A stretch of 7,695 bases of DNA from an uncultured Helicobacteraceae bacterium (GTDB lineage Bacteria > Campylobacterota > Campylobacteria > Campylobacterales > UBA6016): the NCBI GenBank assembly GCA_937973585.1, contig CALJKN010000021.1, positions 1-7,695 on the forward strand, in the 5' to 3' direction. The translations under genes and the position numbers were made by a program. A model generated the notes under the pieces. The model did no database searches. It was not told where the DNA came from and saw only the letters and a program-made list of their open reading frames with translations. Positions 1 to 7,021 of this stretch are shown piece after piece (the stretch's first letter is position 1; each line of letters opens with the position of its first letter).

Positions 1-499
1 CCGGAGATTTTGAATTTTTAGAGAGCGTGCCTGTCTCCCCTACCAACGAGTCTATGATACCCTCGACGCTCTCCAGATTGCTAGCCGGAGACGGAAATAC
101 GGTTGTAGAGTTATTGTTCCTAGAACCGACAACGCCACTCCAACCAAAATATGCATTGACATTTGCATCCCATATCCCTCTTTCCGATTCGTCGCTTTTT
201 GCCACCCACATCAAAACATTTTTGCTCTCACCTGCCGTCAAATCAGATAGCCCCTTGCAACCGCCGCCGCCTGTACTATCGGCTGCCGCTAATGAATTTT
301 TGAAAGCACCGGATAGTCTGGATACTATCTGTTCAGACACTACCGAAGCCTCATTTTGGATCTCGGAGGAGTAGTTTTTTTGGATTAGGCTCTCATATAT
401 TTGTGATATCTGAATAAAAGTCATCCCTGCAATGACCCCGGTAACGGCGATAACAAAAATCATCTCAATAAGGGTGAACCCTTTTTTGCTTTCTCTCAT
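1..499 (-). CDS. Type IV prepilin-like protein, partial (3' end beyond left edge)
   Basis: This is a minor pilin or pseudopilin candidate, 166 codons of which are inside the window. The start codon is the ATG at 499-497. Residues 1-12 carry a class III (prepilin peptidase) signal: a short basic leader ending in KKG, cleavage expected after Gly7, then FTLIE with Phe8 as the methylated first mature residue and Glu12 at the +5 position. Residues 8-29 form the hydrophobic N-terminal helix that anchors in the inner membrane before assembly. The rest is a soluble, Gly/Ser-rich globular head with one visible Cys (Cys81). Its start overlaps the stop of the upstream 211-residue prepilin gene by one base (TGATG), and no clear Shine-Dalgarno precedes it, so translational coupling is likely. 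The head domain gives no subfamily, so whether it belongs to a type IV pilus, an MSHA-like pilus or type II secretion is open. The prepilin call itself is firm. Confidence 0.88.
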   Translation of the reverse strand, partial: MRESKKGFTLIEMIFVIAVTGVIAGMTFIQISQIYESLIQKNYSSEIQNEASVVSEQIVSRLSGAFKNSLAAADSTGGGGCKGLSDLTAGESKNVLMWVAKSDESERGIWDANVNAYFGWSGVVGSRNNNSTTVFPSPASNLESVEGIIDSLVGETGTLSKNSKSP

Positions 500-1134
500 C
501 AGTTTGCACTACCTATGTTTGACGCAAAATACGTCAAAAAACTCTCAAACACCGTATCTCCTGATTTTCTTTTTGTGACGATCGTTATCCGTTTTAGATT
601 TGTAGAGTCTTTTTCGGAGGTAAAAAACGTTTGTCCGGTTAGATTCCAGTCACAATACTCCTCGCTGTTTTTGTTGGGTCTTTTTTTTGTCGTATCCGGA
701 ACATATACGACTGTTATGTCCGACCTGATATTTGAGTCTTTATCGGTTTCGTCTATAAATCTACCGTTGTAGTCGTCTATGCTATTTAACCCCATGGAAT
801 CTTTTGTGATCTCGGAGACGTTTTTGTCTAGTTTTGAGGCAAGCAACGAAGTATTAGAATCCCATCTGCCGGAAGCTTCTCTGTATTTTAAATTTTGATC
901 TCCGTTTTGAGCAGTTATTATCTGACCGGACGTGTTGCTATCCATGCATCTATCCCAAAACTTCGATATCACATCGGTCATAACCGTAGCGCTTTTGTAG
1001 TATATATCCTGATTTTGGGTATCCGCATCCAGAGAGTTTGCGGATGAGACTATGATCGGCATCGTGGCGGCGGCAATCCCTATGATGACTATCGAAAATA
1101 TCAACTCAACAATACTAAAGCCGCCCCTCACCAT
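499..1134 (-). CDS. Type IV prepilin-like protein (PilW/GspJ-size minor pilin)
   Basis: A 211-residue protein with a very short five-residue leader (MVRGG), cleavage expected after Gly5, then FSIVE with Phe6 at +1 and Glu10 at +5. Residues 6-30 are the hydrophobic helix of a type IV prepilin. The remainder is a hydrophilic head rich in Asp, Ser and Thr, with two Cys (63 and 161) that could form a disulfide of the kind common in pilin heads. The start ATG overlaps the end of the upstream LamG gene by 7 nt and has a GAGGA ribosome site (plus-strand TCCTC at 1139-1143) four bases before it, inside the LamG coding end. The stop overlaps the next prepilin start by one base. This places it in the middle of a coupled operon of at least three genes. 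In family terms such proteins are minor pilins that prime or decorate a pilus or pseudopilus. The exact role is not readable from sequence. Confidence 0.9.
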   Translation of the reverse strand: MVRGGFSIVELIFSIVIIGIAAATMPIIVSSANSLDADTQNQDIYYKSATVMTDVISKFWDRCMDSNTSGQIITAQNGDQNLKYREASGRWDSNTSLLASKLDKNVSEITKDSMGLNSIDDYNGRFIDETDKDSNIRSDITVVYVPDTTKKRPNKNSEEYCDWNLTGQTFFTSEKDSTNLKRITIVTKRKSGDTVFESFLTYFASNIGSAN

Positions 1135-4100
1135 TCAATCCTCGATTTTCTCTTTGATTTTGGAACAGCTTTTATCGCCCTCGTATCTGAGCCGCTCCAA
1201 CCGCTATTCGTGTTTGTATCAAATACGTCCAGATAGCCGCAAGGGTGAGCCGTACAATCGGAACCTATCGCAAAACTATAGCCGTAACCTAATGTCGAAG
1301 CCCACAACCAATCGCTTACCGCAAAATGCAGGGTGAGCTTTTGGGTTTTGTTTTCCAGCCCACTCACGGCAACCGTCGCCTCGCCGCCGGATGAGCCTGT
1401 CAGTAGTGAGGCGGAGCCTAGTTTTGATACCGTATTGTCGTCTTTTAGGGTATCGCTGTCCGACGATATGACAGTCGAAACTGTCGATACGGCCACATCT
1501 TTACTGTTTATCCACCAGTTTTTCATCCCAGGCACACGCCACATATCTACCCCGCCCAAACTAACATTAGCATCCGAATAAAACGCCTTATACCCTTTTG
1601 CGTTTATCGTACTTGCAAAATCAGCCACGGTAGGGGGGAAAATAAATTTACCGTACACAAACGTAGTATTTTTATCGGCGTTATAGGCATCATAAGCTAT
1701 GGAGCCGATAGATGGGGTGAGAGTTGTTATGTTTATGTCTTGCGGATTTGACTCTTTAGTGTTGTCTTTTTGCAGCGTCAAATATAGGTCAAAATTTTTA
1801 ACCCCTTTGTCAAAATCCGTTTTAGGGATTTGAAAATCATAGCCGTACGATTTTGACGTTACTTTGGTATATGCCGATGAATACGTTACGTTAGCATCCT
1901 GCGTAGATGTTTTCATGGCTACGTCAACATCGTCGGCATAGCAATTTTGTGAGAAATTTTGTAAGATAGAGCCTTGCTTGCTTAGCGCCTCTAATTTGGC
2001 TGAAAATTTGGTTTTATAGGAGCCGTTTTTGCTTTTATACCCCCAATCAGACATCTGGGCATTCGACAACTTCAAATTGTACGGTTTTATCGTGATATTA
2101 ACATCGCTTTTGACATCACAGCTATCACCGCAATCGTTTGGTTGATCTACCGTCGTCCATGTCGTGTCTTTGATTGTTACCGTGACGGCTCCTATATCGG
2201 AGGCCAGCAGCTCATTGACGGATGTATCGGCGGCAAACACGGCAGATATAGGCTCCCCTCCCCCTGTTTTTTTGGACAGAAAGCCGCTTTGTTTTTGGCA
2301 TGCGGTATTTGCCGTGGCTAAAGCTGTAGAGATAGAGGCCGTCCCGTCATACGCCCCTCCTCCGTTTTTGGCCTTTAGGGTGAGCGAAAAATCTTCCGCT
2401 TTTAGTTCCGTTTTATCAAGCTCGTAGCCGGACGGCTTTACGGAGAATCTATCCGTTGAGCACGCTGTATTTGTCCCATCCGTCACTCTGCATCGTAGTT
2501 CTTTTGAGACTTTATTTAACGGTGCGAAAGCTACAGTCTTTCTGGAACCGCCCATGGAGTATGAGGTATCGGCGGTAAATGGAACCCATCCACTGCAAGC
2601 CGTATCTGTTGCATACCCCAAAGAGACATTGATATTTCCACCGTATCCGGTATTTTCCCCCTCTCCTATCTTGTCACCGTTATCGTCCTTTAGCGCCACA
2701 ACATCCAAAACAAACGAACTACCGGAATCTTTTGTTTTTATCGTTCCGCTACTCCAATTCCCGTTCTTATCGACACAGTTAAATGTAGATGCAGCATTTG
2801 TCCCTACCGGACTACAGTTTCTTTTTGCCCCATCCGTGTTTTTACCGTCCCTCTCATACTCGTACAGCTGCCTAGCCTCATCATACGAAAGAGCCTGTCC
2901 GTCATATATTTTTACCTCATCTATTTCGCCCTTGTAGTGCCTATTTGGCCATACATAGCCGTATGCTATAGTGGTGTTAGTAGCGGAATTCTTAAAGGCG
3001 TTCCCAATGGCAGAACCACCCAATTTTCTGATCTCCATATTTTTACCGTTGATAAATATTTTGGCATGCCTAATTATATTTTTATCTTCAGCGGGAGCCG
3101 CATCGCTATATGAGCCGTCATACGTAAAGACTATATGGCTCCACTCCCCAGCTTTCACGGAGTCGTACGTCATAACCCCCATCTCGTCATTCCCCGGCGC
3201 ACCCCAGTAGTTAAAGCCTACTTTTCCGTTATCCAAAAGCATTAGCGTATATTCCCAATCTCCGCTTTTAGATATAAGCGGCATATCTGAGGCTACGGAA
3301 TCCGGTTTTACCCATATAGACATAGAAAATTTACCGTTTTTATCCCATGAAAAATCGTGTCCGGAATCTATATATCCGGCTCCGTCAAACAAACCCCCTT
3401 TGCATATTTTGCCGCTATTTACGATAGAGGCTCCGTTTTTACTTGTACCGTTGTTTGAGTTGCCTGAACTGTCTTTTACCTCATTTGCCACTCCACTCCA
3501 AGGGGCATCGTCCATTTTGTAGTTTAGTGCTAATTTTGAGGTTATATCTGTTGGTACGGTCGGACAAACTCTATCGGTTTCATCAAAGTTCTTGCCGCTA
3601 CTTTGCAAATTATACAGCTGCAACGCATCGGCACTACTGAGCTCCCCTCTCCATAGACTAACCTCATCCATATACCCTCTAAACATATACCATGTGCTCT
3701 GCCCTGCCCCACGCCAACCTCCTATTGCGGCACTTTTAGCGGCTTTTGCCACGCCGTTATTTTTTGTCCCTTTTTTTTCGCCGATTGATTGGAGTTGACC
3801 GTTTATATATATTTTATTCTTTTCTATATCTCCGTTGTTAAATACGGCGACCACATGAACCCATTTGTCTTTTAGACTATCGGATTTCATCCCGTATACG
3901 TCGCCGCCTGCCGTATTAAACCCGAAAAAGCCATCCAAAAATATAATATCGTACCACTCAAAACCAAACGGTATGACCCCATCTGCTCCGTCCCAATAAA
4001 CCCAAAAAGCAACGGTATTAAACCCTCCTGGATTTTCATCTACATTCAACCCGTTAACCTCAAAAGCATTGTTTGTAAAAGCTCCGACTCTACACAATCC

Positions 4101-4346
4101 ACCGTTTGTAGCCGAGGCAGATATATTGATCGGCGGCATCGGCGGATAACCGAGTCCGGCATAAACATACAAATCACCGACAACCGAAGTTCCGTTTGAA
4201 GTCCCGTTTGAATCTTTTAACTCCAAAGCTACGCCTTGCCACTTATCCTCGTCCATTCTGTATTCAGAGATAAGAGTAGCCGAATACCCCATTAAAGATT
4301 GTAGAAAAATCACAGATAAGATAAAAAAATAAAAAACTATTCTCAT
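1128..4346 (-). CDS. Large secreted protein with two LamG modules and MshQ-like segment
   Basis: A 1072-residue exported protein and the first gene of the prepilin operon. Residues 1-22 are a Sec signal peptide (basic start, long Phe/Ile/Leu core); cleavage is probably around 20-23. Two concanavalin-like LamG domains (Laminin_G_3 type) follow at about 24-252 and 271-500. They begin with matching words (YRMDEDKW at 29, YKMDDAPW at 276) and end with matching GYMDEVSLW (224) and GEIDEVKIY (473), each followed by a GKN-x-D linker to a Cys (261, 511). At about 620-665 the string ACSTDRFSVKPSGY and the Phe-Ser-Leu-Thr-Leu stretch resemble the MSHA protein MshQ (DUF6701 region). The rest is beta-rich with scattered Cys, ending in a basic tail. 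It has no prepilin motif and no C-terminal anchor. The ATG at 4346 follows an AGAGGG ribosome site (4351-4356). Inferred role: a surface or pilus-associated adhesin that binds glycan or protein. LamG is firm; MshQ-like is moderate. Confidence 0.85.
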   Translation of the reverse strand: MRIVFYFFILSVIFLQSLMGYSATLISEYRMDEDKWQGVALELKDSNGTSNGTSVVGDLYVYAGLGYPPMPPINISASATNGGLCRVGAFTNNAFEVNGLNVDENPGGFNTVAFWVYWDGADGVIPFGFEWYDIIFLDGFFGFNTAGGDVYGMKSDSLKDKWVHVVAVFNNGDIEKNKIYINGQLQSIGEKKGTKNNGVAKAAKSAAIGGWRGAGQSTWYMFRGYMDEVSLWRGELSSADALQLYNLQSSGKNFDETDRVCPTVPTDITSKLALNYKMDDAPWSGVANEVKDSSGNSNNGTSKNGASIVNSGKICKGGLFDGAGYIDSGHDFSWDKNGKFSMSIWVKPDSVASDMPLISKSGDWEYTLMLLDNGKVGFNYWGAPGNDEMGVMTYDSVKAGEWSHIVFTYDGSYSDAAPAEDKNIIRHAKIFINGKNMEIRKLGGSAIGNAFKNSATNTTIAYGYVWPNRHYKGEIDEVKIYDGQALSYDEARQLYEYERDGKNTDGAKRNCSPVGTNAASTFNCVDKNGNWSSGTIKTKDSGSSFVLDVVALKDDNGDKIGEGENTGYGGNINVSLGYATDTACSGWVPFTADTSYSMGGSRKTVAFAPLNKVSKELRCRVTDGTNTACSTDRFSVKPSGYELDKTELKAEDFSLTLKAKNGGGAYDGTASISTALATANTACQKQSGFLSKKTGGGEPISAVFAADTSVNELLASDIGAVTVTIKDTTWTTVDQPNDCGDSCDVKSDVNITIKPYNLKLSNAQMSDWGYKSKNGSYKTKFSAKLEALSKQGSILQNFSQNCYADDVDVAMKTSTQDANVTYSSAYTKVTSKSYGYDFQIPKTDFDKGVKNFDLYLTLQKDNTKESNPQDINITTLTPSIGSIAYDAYNADKNTTFVYGKFIFPPTVADFASTINAKGYKAFYSDANVSLGGVDMWRVPGMKNWWINSKDVAVSTVSTVISSDSDTLKDDNTVSKLGSASLLTGSSGGEATVAVSGLENKTQKLTLHFAVSDWLWASTLGYGYSFAIGSDCTAHPCGYLDVFDTNTNSGWSGSDTRAIKAVPKSKRKSRIEW

Positions 4347-4387
4347 TCGACCCTCTTTATTAAGTCTCTAATTTGCAATCAAATAAC

Positions 4388-4396
4388 TGATATAAT
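4388..4396 (+). promoter_or_regulatory. Extended -10 promoter for argG
   Basis: The 86-nt divergent gap contains TGATATAAT, a perfect extended -10 element (TG, one base, then TATAAT at 4391-4396), 36 nt before the argG start. No good -35 hexamer lies 16-18 nt upstream, which fits Campylobacterota promoters, where the -35 is poorly conserved. The predicted transcript start is near 4403, giving a leader of about 30 nt. I see no equally good promoter in the other direction for the LamG operon, although its signal must lie in or near the same gap unless it is further upstream. Confidence 0.6.
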
Positions 4397-4416
4397 GCCG
4401 TAAAATTTCTATTTTT

Positions 4417-4422
4417 TGAGGA
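4417..4422 (+). promoter_or_regulatory. Ribosome binding site of argG
   Basis: TGAGGA lies 10 nt before the ATG at 4433. The spacing is slightly long but it is the only Shine-Dalgarno-like word in the leader, and it supports the chosen start. Confidence 0.5.
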
Positions 4423-4432
4423 TTTGTAAAGC

Positions 4433-5647
4433 ATGGAAAAAAAGATAAAAAAAGTTGTACTTGCCTATTCCGGCGGGCTTGACACGAGTGTTATCCTAAA
4501 ATGGCTAGAAGATACTTACGGTTGCGAGGTCGTAACATTTACGGCAGACATCGGTCAGGGTGAAGAGCTAGAACCTGCAAGGGCAAAAGCAAAGCTACTC
4601 GGGATAAAAGAGGAGAATATCTTCATAGACGACCTAAAAGAGGAGTTTGTCAGAGACTTTGTATTTCCTATGTTTAGGGCAAATGCAATATACGAAGGGG
4701 AGTACCTACTGGGAACGTCAATAGCCAGACCGCTAATTGCCAAAAGACAAATGGAGATAGCCGCCCTCACCGGAGCCGACGCTGTTTGCCACGGAGCTAC
4801 CGGAAAAGGGAACGATCAGGTTAGGTTTGAGCTTGGATACCTCCATTTTAACCCTAGAATTAAAGTGATTGCCCCTTGGAGAGAGTGGGAACTAAATTCT
4901 CGTGAAAGCCTACTGGCCTTTGCCGAAAATCACGGTATCCCGATAGAGAACAAAGTAGGCGGAAGCCCATACTCGATGGACGCAAACCTACTACACATCA
5001 GCTATGAGGGGAAAGTGCTTGAAGATCCGTGGGCAGAAGCTGAGGATGATATGTGGAGATGGTCGGTAAGCCCTGAAAACGCTCCGGATGAGGCCGAATA
5101 CATCGAAATCGAATTTGAAAAAGGCGATGCCGTAGGTATCAACGGAGAAAAAATGTCTCCGGCTACAATCCTTACAAAGCTCAACGAATACGGCAACAAA
5201 CACGGTATCGGCCGAATCGACATCGTAGAAAATAGATTTGTAGGTATGAAATCAAGAGGTTGCTACGAGACTCCGGGCGGCACGATACTTCTAAGGGCGC
5301 ACAGAGCGATAGAGTCAATCACGCTAGACAGAGAAGAGGCGCACCTAAAAGATGAGATGATGCCGAAATACGCAAAACTAATCTATAACGGCTTTTGGTT
5401 TAGCCCTGAGAGAGAGGCGATTCAAGCGCTCATCGACAACACGCAAAAAAACGTAAACGGTCTTGTAAGACTAAAACTATACAAAGGAAACGTATCGGTA
5501 GCGGGTAGAAAATCGGCTAATTCGCTATTCAACCCTGAATACTGTACGTTTGAAAAAGACGAAGTATATAACCAAAAAGATGCGGCAGGATTCATCAGAC
5601 TTCAAGGTCTTAGATTTATTATAGAGGGTGAAGCAAGAGGGAAATAA
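4433..5647 (+). CDS. argG: Argininosuccinate synthase
   Basis: Cytoplasmic enzyme that joins citrulline and aspartate with ATP to give argininosuccinate, AMP and pyrophosphate, the penultimate step of arginine synthesis. The protein has 404 residues, the usual family length, and looks intact from end to end. Residues 9-19 hold the N-type ATP pyrophosphatase P-loop (AYSGGLDTS). Residues 121-133 hold the GATGKGNDQVRFE motif that contacts ATP and aspartate. SPYSMDANLLHISYEG spans 178-193, and the GMKSRGCYETPGG motif at 271-283 belongs to the synthetase domain. The C-terminal helix region used in tetramer contacts is present. It stands alone: divergent from the LamG/prepilin operon and convergent with the channel/Dabb pair, so its promoter in the upstream gap probably serves it alone. 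From memory it is strikingly close to Campylobacter ArgG, which supports the taxonomic reading. No odd residues were noticed. Confidence 0.98.
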   Translation: MEKKIKKVVLAYSGGLDTSVILKWLEDTYGCEVVTFTADIGQGEELEPARAKAKLLGIKEENIFIDDLKEEFVRDFVFPMFRANAIYEGEYLLGTSIARPLIAKRQMEIAALTGADAVCHGATGKGNDQVRFELGYLHFNPRIKVIAPWREWELNSRESLLAFAENHGIPIENKVGGSPYSMDANLLHISYEGKVLEDPWAEAEDDMWRWSVSPENAPDEAEYIEIEFEKGDAVGINGEKMSPATILTKLNEYGNKHGIGRIDIVENRFVGMKSRGCYETPGGTILLRAHRAIESITLDREEAHLKDEMMPKYAKLIYNGFWFSPEREAIQALIDNTQKNVNGLVRLKLYKGNVSVAGRKSANSLFNPEYCTFEKDEVYNQKDAAGFIRLQGLRFIIEGEARGK

Positions 5648-5655
5648 CCCCTTGC

Positions 5656-5684
5656 CGCGAATACGGGCTTTGCCCGAATTTGCG
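5656..5684. terminator. Hairpin between convergent genes, possible bidirectional terminator
   Basis: A 13-bp imperfect inverted repeat, 11 of 13 positions pairing, around a TTT loop: left arm 5656-5668, right arm 5672-5684, with a perfect CGGGC/GCCCG core next to the loop. It sits in the 54-nt gap between the argG stop and the stop of the Dabb gene, where a terminator for both strands would be expected. Neither side has a proper T-run, so it is not a textbook intrinsic terminator. It may act weakly, or only protect 3' ends. Confidence 0.45.
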
Positions 5685-5701
5685 TCTCACATCGGTTAGC
5701 A

Positions 5702-5983
5702 TTAATACTCGTAATCTACCGCTTTTGATTCAAAACCGTTTGCTTTTACCCATTCTACTATCGGCAAATGTTTCGGGTGAACGGCGTAGTCGCCTAGCGA
5801 CTCACGGGTCGGCAAATCAACCGAAAGAGCTAAATCAAAAGAGCGCTCAGAACCTACAAAATCGATCCCAACCTCCAAATCAACGATAAAATCTATCTCC
5901 TCTTTGAGAGCTTCGAGTTTCGTTTTTAGCTCTTCTATCTTTGCTTTATCCGTATTTTTGAAAAAAACTATGTGCTTAACCAT
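5702..5983 (-). CDS. Dabb-family protein (stress-responsive alpha/beta barrel domain)
   Basis: A 93-residue single-domain protein, the normal size for the Dabb family (dimeric ferredoxin-like alpha/beta barrel). It opens with the typical first strand MVKHIVFFK, continues with a Lys/Glu-rich helix (about 12-31) and a strand (VDLEVGIDF). It ends with the family's characteristic block, in which SFDLALSVDLPTRESLGDY (48-66) is followed by the HPKH and IVEWVKAN words. The start ATG overlaps the TAA of the upstream channel gene by one base, and a strong AAAGGAG ribosome site (plus-strand 5994-6000) lies 10 nt before it, inside the channel gene. It is therefore almost certainly co-transcribed with the channel. 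Family members have varied or unknown roles, from plant stress proteins to small-molecule cyclases and decarboxylases. No catalytic function can be assigned here. Confidence 0.85.
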   Translation of the reverse strand: MVKHIVFFKNTDKAKIEELKTKLEALKEEIDFIVDLEVGIDFVGSERSFDLALSVDLPTRESLGDYAVHPKHLPIVEWVKANGFESKAVDYEY

Positions 5984-6972
5984 TAATTAATATCTCCTTT
6001 GAATTTGACAATTTCTAGTTTTGGGTACGGAAGCTCTATTTTGTTTTGCTCCAAAATCGGCAAAAACTCTTTCAAAAAATCCTCCGCCCCAAGGGGTGTT
6101 TTTTTGATATCTACAAATATCCTATACTCCAAATCTATCCCGTAATTTCCGTATCCGGTTACGGTCAGAGCGGACGGCTCGGACATCTCATCGCCCAACA
6201 TTTGGGAGCTTTTTTCGTCTAGTATCGTCTTTAGCCTCTCCAAATCGGTAGAGTAACCGACCGAAAATTTGATTTTTTTTCTGAGTCTGGATGAGTCTTT
6301 TGTCAAATTCTCTATCTGCCCCGCAAAAATCGTAGAATTTGGGATCAAAATCGTTATTTCGTCGGCTGTTTTGATGTTTGTAGTTCTCAGATTTACAGAG
6401 GTTACAACCCCTGTTTGTCCGTTTGGTAGCGACAATACGTCGCCTATTTTGATTGAGTTTTCAAACAACAAAATAACGCCGGAGACAAAATTGGAGATAA
6501 CCCCCTGAAGACCGAAACCGATACCGACGGATAGGGCAGAGACGATAATCGCAAAATTCGTCAGATTCAGCCCAAGCCCCGTCAAAATCACAAAAAATAT
6601 CACGATATACGACACGACACTCACGCTCTTTGTCGCTATAAATCTGATGTGGTCTACTTTTGTCTCTTTGTATTTGCGCTCAAAATACGCCGGAATCACT
6701 TTTTTGTTTAGCCATGTAGCCGACAAATACACCAAAACAGCCGCAAGCAACACAAGAAGTATAGACTTTACTTGTATATCAGAATTATTGACGACAAACA
6801 ACGAGTGATTCCAGATTTTTAGCGCCGTCTCCCACGCATCCTCAAAAAGGTTTCCGGTCTTTGTAGATATGGAACCGTCAAAGCTTTTGAACACCGTCTC
6901 AAAAACCATAGCGTTTAACCCATTTTCGGCAAGCACACCGCTAAAAGCTGTTTTTTGTTTTTGAATTAGCAA
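5983..6972 (-). CDS. MscS-family mechanosensitive ion channel (TTG start)
   Basis: An inner-membrane channel of 329 residues that would open under membrane tension and release solutes during hypo-osmotic shock. Membrane segments are visible at about 67-88 and 113-135. The pore helix then runs from about 138 to 170 with the glycine-rich LSVGIGFGLQGVISNFVSG signature (147-165), followed by the beta domain (GDVLSLPNGQTGVVTSVNLR, 177-196, and IPNSTIFAGQIENLT, 210-224). A C-terminal alpha/beta domain ends in IELPYPKLEI. The pore signature resembles the MscK/MscM branch more than E. coli MscS, but the protein is near MscS size, without the long periplasmic domain of that branch. The start is TTG at 6972. 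It has a strong AGGAG ribosome site (plus-strand CTCCT, 6980-6984) seven bases upstream, an in-frame TAA lies 15 nt before it, and the first in-frame ATG (codon 22, at 6909) has no ribosome site. It is the first gene of a two-gene unit with the Dabb gene. Confidence 0.92.
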   Translation of the reverse strand: MLIQKQKTAFSGVLAENGLNAMVFETVFKSFDGSISTKTGNLFEDAWETALKIWNHSLFVVNNSDIQVKSILLVLLAAVLVYLSATWLNKKVIPAYFERKYKETKVDHIRFIATKSVSVVSYIVIFFVILTGLGLNLTNFAIIVSALSVGIGFGLQGVISNFVSGVILLFENSIKIGDVLSLPNGQTGVVTSVNLRTTNIKTADEITILIPNSTIFAGQIENLTKDSSRLRKKIKFSVGYSTDLERLKTILDEKSSQMLGDEMSEPSALTVTGYGNYGIDLEYRIFVDIKKTPLGAEDFLKEFLPILEQNKIELPYPKLEIVKFKGDIN

Positions 6973-6979
6973 TACTTGT

Positions 6980-6984
6980 CTCCT
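6980..6984 (-). promoter_or_regulatory. Ribosome binding site that fixes the TTG start of the MscS gene
   Basis: The plus strand reads CTCCT, so the minus strand has AGGAG, followed by 7 nt and then TTG at 6972. This is the best ribosome site in the vicinity and decides the start, because no in-frame ATG occurs before codon 22. Confidence 0.75.
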
Positions 6985-6993
6985 GACTTACCC

Positions 6994-7021
6994 AGTATAT
7001 TTTTATTAAATCAAAAACCAA
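6994..7021 (-). promoter_or_regulatory. Candidate sigma-70 promoter of the MscS/Dabb operon
   Basis: Read on the minus strand there is TTGGTT (7021-7016), a 16-nt AT-rich spacer, then TATACT (6999-6994). The -10 matches consensus at five of six positions and the -35 at three of six. A start site near 6987 would give a short leader of about 15 nt that just contains the ribosome site. The region is AT-rich, so chance matches are likely. The upstream flank may also be affected by the nearby junction with foreign sequence. Confidence 0.35.

Noticed and set aside
27..374. Plus-strand open frame of 115 codons
   Set aside because: The minus strand here encodes a prepilin with a complete class III signal. 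The plus frame has no ribosome site and no recognisable domain.
2554..2937. Plus-strand open frame of 127 codons, and several smaller ones within 1333-3798
   Set aside because: They lie antisense to the LamG gene, which has continuous domain structure and an internal repeat. The antisense products are Ser/Pro/Leu-rich, as expected for shadows.
3771..3778. Run of eight T (eight A on the coding strand) in the LamG gene, also at 681-688 in a prepilin, as possible phase-variation tracts
   Set aside because: An equal run occurs in the MscS gene (6273-6280) and a run of seven A in argG, so these reflect AAA lysine codons and not selected contingency loci.
4347..4432. A minus-strand promoter for the LamG operon in the divergent gap
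   Set aside because: Only weak -10-like words overlap the argG -10 on the other strand, with no supporting -35 element. The gap probably holds such a promoter, but I cannot place it.
6909..6972. ATG at 6909 as start of the channel gene
   Set aside because: No Shine-Dalgarno precedes it, while TTG at 6972 has a strong one at good spacing.
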